DNA from: Alphaproteobacteria bacterium
GTDB lineage: Bacteria; Pseudomonadota; Alphaproteobacteria; CALKHQ01
DNA: 64,000 nucleotides
Direction: 5' to 3'
Assembly (NCBI GenBank): GCA_041396705.1
Contig: JAWKYB010000005.1
Coordinates: forward strand, 124,001-188,000
A program made the position numbers and the translations under genes. This document shows positions 14,104-22,405 of the stretch, in pieces. Positions within the stretch are counted from its first letter, which is position 1. The number at the start of each line of letters is the position of its first letter. The notes under the pieces are model-generated. The model saw only the letters and a program-made list of their open reading frames with translations. It searched no databases and was not told where the DNA came from.

Positions 14104-15765
14104 ATGACCGACAGGCTTACCATCGCCGTCGCCCAGCTCAACCCGATCATGGGCGACGTGGCCGGCAACGTGGACCGCGGGCTGGCGGCGCGGGCCCAGG
14201 TGCCCGACGCCGACCTGATCCTGTATCCGGAACTCTACATCTCCGGCTATCCGCCGGAGGATCTGGTGCTGAAGCCGCTGTTCCTCGACCACGTCCGCCG
14301 CGGGGTGGAGCGGATGGCGGCGGCCACCGCCGCCGGCGGGCCGGCGATCCTGGTCGGCGCGCCGTGGCGCGGCGACTATGGCGAGGTCTTCAACGCCGTG
14401 GTGCTGTGCGACAAGGGCGAGATCGTCACCTGGCGCGCCAAGGTGCGGCTGCCCAACACCCACGTGTTCGACGAGAAGCGCACCTTCGCCAAGGGCGCGA
14501 TGCCGGGGCCGATCAACTTCCGCGGCGTGCGGCTGGGCGTGCCGATCTGCGAGGACATCTGGGCCGAGGACGTCTGCGAGTGCCTGGAGGAATCCGGTGC
14601 CGAGCTGCTGCTGGTGCCGAACGGCTCGCCCTGGCAGATCGGCAAGCACGACGTGCGGCTGAACGTGGTGGTCGCTCGCGTGTCGGAGACCGGGCTGCCG
14701 CTGCTCTACGTCAACCAGATCGGCGGCCAGGACGAGATCGCCTTCGACGGCGGCTCGTTCGCGCTGAACGCCGACCGCAGCCTGGCAGCCCAGTGCGCGA
14801 CCTGGCGCGAACAGGTCGCCGTCACCGCCTGGCAGCGCGGCGCCGACGACCGCTGGTCGTGCGTCGCCGGGCCGGCGGAGCGGCCGCACGAGGGGCTGGC
14901 CTCGATCTATCAGGCGATGATCTGCGGGCTGCGCGACTATGTGAACAAGAACCGCTTCCCCGGCGTGATCCTGGGGCTTTCCGGCGGCATCGATTCCGCG
15001 CTGAGCGCGGCGGTGGCGGTCGACGCGCTCGGCGCCGAGCGGGTGCGCGCGGTGATGATGCCGTCGCCCTACACCAGCCGCGACAGCCTGGAGGACGCGG
15101 CGGCCGCCGCCGCCCTGCTCGGCATCCGCTACGACACCGTCAGCATCGAGCCGGCGATGCAGGCGTTCGACGCCATGTTGAGGCCGGCCTTCGACGGCAT
15201 GGCCGCCGACATCACCGAGGAGAACATCCAGAGCCGCGCCCGCGGCGTCACCCTGATGGCGCTGTCGAACAAGTTCGGCCCGATGGTGCTGACCACCGGC
15301 AACAAGTCGGAGATGGCGGTCGGCTACGCCACCCTCTACGGCGACATGTGCGGCGGCTTCTCGGTGCTGAAGGACGTGTACAAGACCCAGGTGTTCGCGC
15401 TCAGCGCCTGGCGCAACCAGCAGCTGCCGGAAGGCGCGCTGGGGCCGGCCGGCCGGGTAATGCCGGAGCGGATCCTGACCAAGCCGCCCAGCGCCGAGCT
15501 GAAGCCGGACCAGAAGGACCAGGATTCGCTGCCGCCCTATGACGAGCTCGACGCCATCCTCGACGGCCTGGTCGAGAACGAGCGCTCGATCGACGACCTG
15601 GTCGCCGAGGGCCACGACCGCGCCACCGTGCACCGGGTCTGGCGCCTGCTCGACCGCTCGGAATACAAGCGCCGCCAGTCGCCGCCCGGGGTGAAGATCA
15701 CCTCGCGCGCCTTCGGCAAGGAGCGGCGCTATCCGATCACCAACCGCTTCCACGATCAGCTCTGA
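14104..15765 (+). CDS. nadE: Glutamine-dependent NAD+ synthase
   Basis: Converts deamido-NAD to NAD using ATP and glutamine, the last step of NAD synthesis, in the cytoplasm. The 553-residue two-domain architecture is clear. The N-terminal nitrilase-type glutaminase has Glu43 in YPELYISGY and Cys near 150 in PICEDIWAED. The C-terminal synthetase has the ATP-binding PP-loop GLSGGIDSAL near 293, TTGNKSEMAVGY near 399 and KPPSAELKPDQKDQD near 461. ATG 14104 is chosen because upstream residues are not conserved. Together with the nicotinate phosphoribosyltransferase at 1772, the window carries two NAD biosynthesis steps. Confidence 0.96.
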   Translation: MTDRLTIAVAQLNPIMGDVAGNVDRGLAARAQVPDADLILYPELYISGYPPEDLVLKPLFLDHVRRGVERMAAATAAGGPAILVGAPWRGDYGEVFNAVVLCDKGEIVTWRAKVRLPNTHVFDEKRTFAKGAMPGPINFRGVRLGVPICEDIWAEDVCECLEESGAELLLVPNGSPWQIGKHDVRLNVVVARVSETGLPLLYVNQIGGQDEIAFDGGSFALNADRSLAAQCATWREQVAVTAWQRGADDRWSCVAGPAERPHEGLASIYQAMICGLRDYVNKNRFPGVILGLSGGIDSALSAAVAVDALGAERVRAVMMPSPYTSRDSLEDAAAAAALLGIRYDTVSIEPAMQAFDAMLRPAFDGMAADITEENIQSRARGVTLMALSNKFGPMVLTTGNKSEMAVGYATLYGDMCGGFSVLKDVYKTQVFALSAWRNQQLPEGALGPAGRVMPERILTKPPSAELKPDQKDQDSLPPYDELDAILDGLVENERSIDDLVAEGHDRATVHRVWRLLDRSEYKRRQSPPGVKITSRAFGKERRYPITNRFHDQL

Positions 15766-15844
15766 GGCGGCTCCGCCGCAATCTTGCCGCATTTGCCACC
15801 GATTCCGGCTGCGGGACGGGACCTGACCTGTGGAGTGCCGCACG

Positions 15845-16495
15845 ATGCCGCGCACAGTGCCGATTCTCGTGTCCGTCCTTCTCGCCCTCGCTCTGCCCGC
15901 GCAAGCCGACGACGACCGCCGTCACGGCGGCGACGACGACGACCGCCATGGCGGCCAGCGCCACGACTTCGACGACGACGATTTCGACGATGCCTTCGGC
16001 AGCCGCTCGACCGGCGTCCTGGTGGTGCAGGGCTGCCGCGGCTGCAATCTGGCCGGCCAGGACCTGTCGCGCGGCCAGCTGGCCGGGCAGGACTTCGCCT
16101 ATGCCAACCTCAGCGGCGCGGACCTGGAACGGGCCAACCTGGCCGGCGCCAACTTCGAGGGCGCCACGCTCGCCGGCGCCGACATGGAGCGGGTGCAGGC
16201 CGGCGGGGCGCACCTGCGCGGCGCCAATCTGGCCGGCGCCAACCTGGAGCGGGCCGATCTCAGCGGCGCCGACCTCGGCGGCGCGAACCTGGTCGGCGCC
16301 AACCTGGAGCGGGCCAACCTGACCGGCGCCAACCTGTTCGGCGCCGATCTGACCAACGCCAACCTGGACCGCACCGCGCTGGACCGCCGGACCGCGGTGC
16401 CGGCCGGCTTCCCGCTGGTGCCGTCGGCGATCCCGCAGCTCAGCTTCTGCGTCAGGATCGACCCGAACGGCGGCTTCTCGGCCGGCGGCTGCTGA
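15845..16495 (+). CDS. Secreted pentapeptide-repeat protein
   Basis: A 216-residue protein with a signal peptide (residues 1-20, ending LPAQA), then an Asp/His-rich linker (residues 22-50, DDDRRHGGDDDD type) that may bind metal. About 25 consecutive A(N/D)LXX pentapeptide repeats follow (about 66-185), forming a predicted right-handed quadrilateral beta-helix. Typical repeats are GANLE RANLT GANLF GADLT NANLD. ATG 15845 gives the signal peptide; an earlier ATG at 15830 is possible. Role unknown. Such proteins can be structural or topoisomerase-interacting, but export argues against the latter. Confidence 0.8.
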   Translation: MPRTVPILVSVLLALALPAQADDDRRHGGDDDDRHGGQRHDFDDDDFDDAFGSRSTGVLVVQGCRGCNLAGQDLSRGQLAGQDFAYANLSGADLERANLAGANFEGATLAGADMERVQAGGAHLRGANLAGANLERADLSGADLGGANLVGANLERANLTGANLFGADLTNANLDRTALDRRTAVPAGFPLVPSAIPQLSFCVRIDPNGGFSAGGC

Positions 16496-16527
16496 GTCCG
16501 CCGGCGGCCGCGCCCGGCGCGCCCGGC

Positions 16528-18102
16528 CTACTGGAAATCGGCGATGTCGATGGCGGCCGGGTCGACCAGGTGCACCGGCAAGAGGTCGCCGTTGTAGTTG
16601 AGCAGGATCAGTACGGTCTGGCCGTTGTAGGTGATGTGGGTGTCGCTGCCCTGGACGAACAAGCCGGTGCCGCCGGCCTCGTCGCCCTCCAGCCCGTCAT
16701 AGTCGTGGACGTAGTCGAAGCCGGAGCCGGCGCCGAAATCGAACATCTGGCTGCCCTGGCCGAGCGTCATCCCGCGGACGAACAGGTCGTCGCCCTGGCC
16801 GCCGTGCAGGTCGTCGCCATCGCCGCCGCCGACCAGGATGTCGTCGTCGTCGCCGCCCCACAGGTCGTCGTGGCCGCCGGCGCCGAACAGGATGTCGTTG
16901 CCCTTGTTGCCGTCCAAGAAGTCGTCATCCGCCGCCTCGGCACCGAACAGCCAGTCGTCATAGATGTCGGGATCGGTCTCGCCGAAGGTTTCCACGCCAT
17001 GGCCGAGCACGATGTCGTTGCCGTAGCCGGCGTAGAGCTCGTCGTTGCCCGACCCGCCGACCAGGAAATCGTCGCCGTGCTGGCCGGCGACGACGTCCTC
17101 GCCACTGCCGCCGATGACCGTGTCGTCGCCGTCCTCGCCGAGGAGATAGTCGCTGCCGCCGTCGCCGACGATCATGTCGTCGCCGATCCCGCCCGCGATG
17201 CTGTCGGCACCGCTGTCGGCCGCCGGCAGGCCGCCGTCGGGCGTGAGCGGGTAGTCCCCGCCGTAGAGCTGGTCGTTGCCCTCGCCGCCTTCGATCGTGT
17301 CCCAGCCCTGGCCGCCGGCGGCCACGTCGTTGCCGGCGCCGCCGTCGAGGAAGTCGCCGCCCGCGCCACCGAACGCGGCGTCGTTGCCTTCGTGACCGGC
17401 GATCACGTCGCTGCCGGCCTCGCCGAAGATCATGTCGTTGCCGGTGCCGCCGCCGAGATAGTCGTGGCCGTCGCCGCCGAACATGGTGTCGTCGCCGGCC
17501 TGGCCGTAGACGTTGTCGTTGCCGTCGCCGCCGAAGGTCCAGTCGGCGCCGTCGCCGCCCTCGACCGTGTCGTTGCCGGCCTCGCCGGCCAGCACGTCGT
17601 CGCCGGCGTTGCCGACCAGCGTGTCGTTGCCGGCGCCGCCCCAGGCCCAGTCGTCGCCGGTGCCGCCGTCGACAAAGTCGTTGTCGTCGTGGGTCCAGAC
17701 CGTGTCGTTGCCGGCACCGGCCCAGACCCAGTCGGCATCGTCGAACTGGCCGCCCAGCGCCATGCCGGCGACGATGACGTCCGCCCCGTCCTGGCCGAAC
17801 ACCACGTCGTCGCCGAGATAGGTGGTGATGTGGTCGGCCCAGTTGGTGCCGACGATGATGTCGTTGCCGAAGGTGCCGTAGATCAGGTTCGGCGGCAGCT
17901 TCAGCACGCCCTCGCCCGGCGGCGGCGGCGGCACCGCGGCAGTGGCGCCAGCGGACAGGTCGAGACCGGACGCAACCGGCGGCTGCAGGGCGGCCTCGCG
18001 TAAGGCGGGCGCCGGGCCGCGCTGCGTCGTTCTCGCCGGTATCGCGACCGCCTCCAGCGCATCGAGCCCGCTGTCGATCGCATAGCCGGAACGTGTCGCC
18101 AT
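16528..18102 (-). CDS. RTX calcium-binding repeat protein (paralogue 1)
   Basis: A 524-residue protein dominated by hemolysin-type nonapeptide repeats of the GGxGxDxxx class between about residues 80 and 440, which fold as a Ca2+-loaded beta-roll. The absence of an N-terminal signal peptide and the non-repetitive C-terminal region (VHDYDGLEGDEAG, then ITYNGQTVLILLNYNGD) fit type I secretion. No type I secretion genes lie nearby. It is a diverged paralogue of the gene at 18255-19838, sharing the N-terminal ATRSGYAIDSGLD motif and the same C-terminal layout. No enzymatic domain is visible, so it may be a surface or matrix protein. The long plus-strand ORF over it is a shadow. Confidence 0.87.
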   Translation of the reverse strand: MATRSGYAIDSGLDALEAVAIPARTTQRGPAPALREAALQPPVASGLDLSAGATAAVPPPPPGEGVLKLPPNLIYGTFGNDIIVGTNWADHITTYLGDDVVFGQDGADVIVAGMALGGQFDDADWVWAGAGNDTVWTHDDNDFVDGGTGDDWAWGGAGNDTLVGNAGDDVLAGEAGNDTVEGGDGADWTFGGDGNDNVYGQAGDDTMFGGDGHDYLGGGTGNDMIFGEAGSDVIAGHEGNDAAFGGAGGDFLDGGAGNDVAAGGQGWDTIEGGEGNDQLYGGDYPLTPDGGLPAADSGADSIAGGIGDDMIVGDGGSDYLLGEDGDDTVIGGSGEDVVAGQHGDDFLVGGSGNDELYAGYGNDIVLGHGVETFGETDPDIYDDWLFGAEAADDDFLDGNKGNDILFGAGGHDDLWGGDDDDILVGGGDGDDLHGGQGDDLFVRGMTLGQGSQMFDFGAGSGFDYVHDYDGLEGDEAGGTGLFVQGSDTHITYNGQTVLILLNYNGDLLPVHLVDPAAIDIADFQ

Positions 18103-18185
18103 CGCCGTTCTCCCATTCGCGTGCGTGCCATGCCGCCGTGCCCAATGGGTCGCGGCCGCCGCCGGCCGGGTTCACACCGATGGCG

Positions 18186-18250
18186 AAAAAAAGGCGGCCG
18201 GCGCCCGCACGCCGCACCTTGATGCGGCACGACGCGCGGACGCCGGCGCG
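18186..18250 (-). terminator. Intrinsic terminator after RTX paralogue 2
   Basis: On the minus strand a long imperfect GC-rich hairpin (inner stem CCGCA/TGCGG) runs into seven consecutive T residues (plus-strand A at 18186-18192), directly after the stop at 18255. This would separate the two RTX genes into individual transcripts. Confidence 0.65.
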
Positions 18251-18254
18251 CCGC

Positions 18255-19838
18255 TCAGAAGAAGTCGTCCATCGCCATGCCGACCGGAATGGTCAGGTTC
18301 ACGACGTTGGCGGTGGAGTCGTAGTTCAGCAGCACCAGCACCGTCTCGCCGTTGTAGGTGACGTGGGTGTCGGCACCCTGCTGGACGTAGCCGTCGCCGC
18401 AGGCGGTGTCGCCTTCCCAGCCCTTGTAGTCGTGCACGTAGTCGAACCCGGAGCCGGTGCCGAACCACAGCGTCTCGCCGTCGGGATCGAGGCTCATGCC
18501 GCGGATGAACGCATCGCTTCCCGATCCGCCATGCAGGTCGTCGCCGTCGCCGCCGCCGACCAGGATGTCGGCGTCGTCGCCGCCCCACAGGTCGTCGTGG
18601 CCGGCCCCGCCATAGAGGAAGTCGTTGCCCTTGTTGCCATCGAGGAAGTCGTCGTCGTTGGCGTCGGTGCCCCAGGCGAGGTCGTCATAGGCGGTGGGGT
18701 CGGGCGCCAGCAGGTCCTTGCCGTTGCCGAACAGCTTGTCGTTGTCGAAGCCACCGTAGAGCTCGTCGTTGCCGGTGCCGCCGAACAGCAGGTCGTCCCC
18801 GCTCTGCCCGCCGATGAAGTCGGCGCCGGCGCCGCCGATGACGGTGTCCCAGTTGCCTTCGCCGAGAATGTGGTCGTCGCCGCCCTCGCCGAAGATGAAA
18901 TCGTCGCCCGCGCCGCCGCGGATATCGTCGGGGCTGTCGTCGGCTGCCGGGGGCTGGCCGCCTTCGCCGGCCACCATCGGATTGATGCCGCCGAAGATGA
19001 TGTCGCGGCCGGCGCCGCCCTCGATGGTGTCCCAGCCGGCGTCGCCGGAGATCATGTCGTCGCCGTCGCCGCCGAAGATGTCGTCGTCGGCCGCGCCGCC
19101 CGACAGCACGTCGGCGCCATCCTCGCCATAGATGTCGTCCTTGCCGTCGCCGCCGAAGATCAGGTCGTTGCCGGTGCCGCCGCCGAGGTAGTCCATACCG
19201 GCACCGCCGAACATGACGTCGTCGTCGCCCTGGCCATAAAGGAAATCGCCGCCTTCGCCGCCGAAGATCATGTCGTCGCCGCTGCCGCCGGTCACCGTGT
19301 CGGCGCCGGCCTCGCCGGCCAGCACGTCGGCACCGCTGTTGCCGTGGACGGTGTCGTCGCCGTCGCCGCCCCAGACGAAATCGTCGCCGGTGCCGGCGTC
19401 GACCCAGTCGTCGTCGTCGAAGGTCCAGATCGTGTCGGCGCCGTCGCCGCCCCAGACCCAGTCCTCGTCGGCGAACTGGCCGCCCATCGCCATGCCGGCG
19501 ATGATGATGTCGGCGCCGCCCTGGCCGAAGATCACGTCATGGCCGAGGTAGGAGACGATGCGGTCGGCCCACTGGCTGCCGACCAGATAGTCGTCGCCGA
19601 ACGTGCCGGTGATCGTGTTCAGCGGCGCCGCGCCCTCGTCGAAACCGGGCAGCGCCGGTCCGGCGCTGGCGTCCTGGGACAGCACGGCGAGGTCGAGCCC
19701 CGCCACGGACTGATCGATCGGGAAGTCCCGCAGGTCGGCGACGGTGCCCCTGCCGCCGTGGGTCGCGGTCCCTGCCGCGACGACGGCCAGGCCTTCGTCG
19801 AGGCCGCTGCTGATCGTATAGTTGTTCCGGCTAGCCAT
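18255..19838 (-). CDS. RTX calcium-binding repeat protein (paralogue 2)
   Basis: A 527-residue RTX protein with roughly 35 nonapeptide-like repeats (GGDGADTIW, GGSGDDMIF, GGAGMDYLG and so on) between about residues 75 and 445. The N-terminus ASRNNYTISSGLDEGLAVV parallels the neighbouring paralogue, as do the C-terminal VHDYKGWEGD and HVTYNGETVLVLLNYD motifs. It is probably exported by a type I system encoded elsewhere and folds on contact with external calcium. It has its own upstream region, with a palindrome at 19925-19939, and a terminator before paralogue 1, so separate regulation of the pair is likely. Confidence 0.87.
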   Translation of the reverse strand: MASRNNYTISSGLDEGLAVVAAGTATHGGRGTVADLRDFPIDQSVAGLDLAVLSQDASAGPALPGFDEGAAPLNTITGTFGDDYLVGSQWADRIVSYLGHDVIFGQGGADIIIAGMAMGGQFADEDWVWGGDGADTIWTFDDDDWVDAGTGDDFVWGGDGDDTVHGNSGADVLAGEAGADTVTGGSGDDMIFGGEGGDFLYGQGDDDVMFGGAGMDYLGGGTGNDLIFGGDGKDDIYGEDGADVLSGGAADDDIFGGDGDDMISGDAGWDTIEGGAGRDIIFGGINPMVAGEGGQPPAADDSPDDIRGGAGDDFIFGEGGDDHILGEGNWDTVIGGAGADFIGGQSGDDLLFGGTGNDELYGGFDNDKLFGNGKDLLAPDPTAYDDLAWGTDANDDDFLDGNKGNDFLYGGAGHDDLWGGDDADILVGGGDGDDLHGGSGSDAFIRGMSLDPDGETLWFGTGSGFDYVHDYKGWEGDTACGDGYVQQGADTHVTYNGETVLVLLNYDSTANVVNLTIPVGMAMDDFF

Positions 19839-19924
19839 TCGTTCTTCTCCATGGTGGCGCCGGTTCGCGGCGCGCGGTTCAGGTCCATGGGTCGCGACCG
19901 CACGTGCCGAAGTTCAAAAGATTT

Positions 19925-19939
19925 TTCGTTCTGAACGAA
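19925..19939. promoter_or_regulatory. Palindrome upstream of RTX gene (TTCGTTC-T-GAACGAA)
   Basis: A perfect 7-base-arm inverted repeat about 90 bases upstream of the RTX start, within the AT-rich part (about 19910-19975) of an otherwise GC-rich 293-base gap. It is a plausible operator for the minus-strand RTX gene. The cognate regulator is unknown. Confidence 0.5.
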
Positions 19940-20131
19940 GTTCATTCCATGCATATTGAGCGATGTTCATTTTTTGGCCGCGGGCCGCGCCGGGGCGCCG
20001 GGCCGTGCGTGCAATCTGAACGGAGCGAGGGCCGGGCGCCGCAGCCGGTACGCCTGCAGCCGGGGCCGAGGATCGGGTCACGCGACGGTCCGGGAACGGC
20101 CCGTCGCCGCCCCGGACCCGTCGGCGGCGGC

Positions 20132-21295
20132 TCAGAACGCCAGCGAGGTCCAGGCCGCGTTGGCGTTGCTGGAGGCCACCGCCGCCTCGATGAACTTCAC
20201 GCCCTTGGCGCCGTCCTCCACCGTCGGCACCAGCGCGGTGTGCGCCGGCGCTTCCCAGCCGCCGAGGTGGGCGTGGATCCGGTCGGCGATGTCGCGGTAG
20301 AGCGTGGCGAACGCCTCCTGGTAGCCCTCCGGATGGCCGGGCGGCACGCGGGTGCTGTGGCCGGCGGCGTCGCCCAGCCCGGCGCCGCCGCGGGTCACGA
20401 TCTGCGGCCGGCCGCCGAGCGGCATGAACACCATCTCGTTCGGCACCTCCTGCCGCCACTTCAGCCCGCCCTTGGTGCCGTAGACGCGCAGCGTCAGCCC
20501 GTTCTCCTCCGCCACCGCGACCTGGCTGGACCACAGCATGCCGCGCGCACCGCTGGCATAGCGCAGCATGATCTGGGCGTCGTCGTCGAGCTTGCGGCCC
20601 GGCACGAAGGCGGTCAGCTGCGCCGACAGGCTTTCGGCGTCCTGACCGGTGACGAAGCAGGCCAGGTTGTAGGCATGGGTGCCGATGTCGCCGATGCAGC
20701 CGCCGGCGCCGGAACGCGCCGGGTCGGTGCGCCACGACGCCTGCTTCATGCCGGTGTCCTCCAGCTTGGTCGCCAGCCAGCCCTGGGCGTATTCGGCCTG
20801 GATCACGCGGATCTCGCCCAGCTCGCCGGCCGCGACCATCTCGCGCGCCTGCCGCACCAGCGGATAGCCGGTGTAGTTGTGGGTCAGGCCGAAGACCAGC
20901 CCGGACTCCTTCACCCGCCGCACCAGGTCGAGTGCGTCGGCGACGGTGGTCGTCATCGGCTTGTCGCAGATGACGTGGATGCCGGCGGCCAGGAAGGCCG
21001 CCGCCGGGCCGTGGTGGACGTGGTTCGGCGTGACGATCGAGACCACGTCGATGCCGTCCGGACGCGCCGCCTCGGACCGCGCCATGGTCTGGTAGTCCGG
21101 ATAGATCCGGTCCTCGGCCAGGCCGAGGGCGTGGCCGGACTCGATCGCCTTGTCCGGCGTCGACGACAGCGCGCCGGCGACGAACTCGTAGCGGTCGTCG
21201 ATGCGCGCCGCCAGCCGGTGGACCGCACCGATGAACGCGTCGTTGCCGCCGCCGACCATGCCCAGGCGCAACCGCCGGTTGGGTCTGTTGCTCAT
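20132..21295 (-). CDS. Gfo/Idh/MocA family oxidoreductase
   Basis: A 387-residue NAD(P)-dependent sugar or inositol dehydrogenase. An N-terminal Rossmann fold is marked by RLGMVGGGNDAF, followed by ICDKPMTTT near residue 118, equivalent to the family EKP motif. The substrate-binding domain carries GGCIGDIGTHAYNLA near 200, with conserved Asp and His. It is encoded 12 bases downstream of the TIM-barrel isomerase on the same strand, forming a two-gene catabolic operon. The pairing is typical of inositol or rare sugar pathways, and a sugar ABC transporter lies a few genes away. The specific substrate is not deducible. Confidence 0.9.
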   Translation of the reverse strand: MSNRPNRRLRLGMVGGGNDAFIGAVHRLAARIDDRYEFVAGALSSTPDKAIESGHALGLAEDRIYPDYQTMARSEAARPDGIDVVSIVTPNHVHHGPAAAFLAAGIHVICDKPMTTTVADALDLVRRVKESGLVFGLTHNYTGYPLVRQAREMVAAGELGEIRVIQAEYAQGWLATKLEDTGMKQASWRTDPARSGAGGCIGDIGTHAYNLACFVTGQDAESLSAQLTAFVPGRKLDDDAQIMLRYASGARGMLWSSQVAVAEENGLTLRVYGTKGGLKWRQEVPNEMVFMPLGGRPQIVTRGGAGLGDAAGHSTRVPPGHPEGYQEAFATLYRDIADRIHAHLGGWEAPAHTALVPTVEDGAKGVKFIEAAVASSNANAAWTSLAF

Positions 21296-21307
21296 TGCCC
21301 GCGCTCC

Positions 21308-22360
21308 TCAGATGCCCAGCATCCGCCGGTTGGCCTGCTGGTCGATCGCGCCGGCGGCGAAGTCGTCGAACGCGACCTCGGTCACCTTGATGATGTGGTC
21401 GGCGATGAACGGCGCCCCCTCGGCCGCGCCGACCTCCGGATGTTTCAGGCAGCATTCCCATTCCAGCACCGCCCAGCCGTCGAAGTCGTACTGGGCGAGC
21501 TTGGAGAAGATCGCGCCGAAATCGACCTCGCCGTCGCCGAGCGAGCGGAACCGGCCGGCCCGGTTGACCCACGACTGGTAGCCGCCATAGGCGCCGACGC
21601 GGCCGTTGGGCCGGAACTCGGCATCCTTGACGTGGAACATCTTGATCCGCTCGTGATAGAGGTCGATGTACTCCAGATAGTCGAGCGCCTGCAGCACGAA
21701 GTGGCTGGGGTCGTACAGCAGGTTGCAGCGCGGGTGGTTGTCGACCCGCTCCAGGAACATCTCGAACGTCGCGCCGTCGTGCAGGTCCTCGCCGGGATGG
21801 ACCTCGTAGCAGACGTCGACTCCGACCTCGTCGAAGGCGTCGAGCAGCGGCTTCCAGCGGCGGGCCAGCTCGTCGAAGCCGGCCTCGACCAGGCCGGCCG
21901 GCCGCGGCGGCCAGGAGTAGAAATAGGGCCAGACCAGCGCGCCGGAGAAGGTGGCGTGCGCCTTCAGGCCCAGGTTCTTGGAGGCCTTCGCCGCCTTCCT
22001 GACCTGGTCCACCGCCCATTCCTGCCGGGCCTGCGGGTTGCCGTGCACCTGGGGCGGCGCGAACTGATCGAATGCGACGTCATAGGCCGGGTGCACGGCG
22101 ACCAGCTGTCCCTGCAGGTGGGTCGACAGCTCGGATATCTGCAGGCCCTTGTCGGCCAGCATCCCCTTGATGTCGTCGCAGTAGGTCGGGCTCTCGGCCG
22201 CCTTGGCCAGGTCGAACAGGCGCGCGTCCCAGCTCGGAATCTGGACGCCCTTGTAGCCGAGCCCGGCCACCCAGTCGGCGATCGACGACAGGCTGTTGAA
22301 CGGCGCCGAGTCCCCCGCGAACTGGGCAAGAAAAATGGCTGGCCCCTTGATCGTTTTCAT
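21308..22360 (-). CDS. Sugar phosphate isomerase/epimerase family protein (TIM barrel)
   Basis: A 350-residue AP-endonuclease-2-fold protein of the IolE/xylose-isomerase-like group. Features include ISELSTHLQGQLVAVHP near residue 75, YEVHPGEDLHDGATFEMFL near 180 (conserved Glu and His), CNLLYDPSHFVLQ near 214, FHVKDAEF near 240 and the C-terminal WECCLKHPE, positions that usually ligate a divalent metal. It leads the operon with the Gfo/Idh/MocA gene. GGAGGG (minus strand) precedes the ATG at 22360. Likely acts on a keto-sugar or inositol-derived intermediate. Confidence 0.88.
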   Translation of the reverse strand: MKTIKGPAIFLAQFAGDSAPFNSLSSIADWVAGLGYKGVQIPSWDARLFDLAKAAESPTYCDDIKGMLADKGLQISELSTHLQGQLVAVHPAYDVAFDQFAPPQVHGNPQARQEWAVDQVRKAAKASKNLGLKAHATFSGALVWPYFYSWPPRPAGLVEAGFDELARRWKPLLDAFDEVGVDVCYEVHPGEDLHDGATFEMFLERVDNHPRCNLLYDPSHFVLQALDYLEYIDLYHERIKMFHVKDAEFRPNGRVGAYGGYQSWVNRAGRFRSLGDGEVDFGAIFSKLAQYDFDGWAVLEWECCLKHPEVGAAEGAPFIADHIIKVTEVAFDDFAAGAIDQQANRRMLGI

Positions 22361-22405
22361 GCAAGTTCCCTCCCTGAAGGTTCTTGTCGTGGCTTTCGGT
22401 GGGGG

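Noticed and set aside
16528..18003. Plus-strand open frames opposite the RTX genes, rich in Val/Ala and His
   Set aside because: They are complements of the Gly-Asp RTX repeats; the regular period comes from the minus-strand gene.
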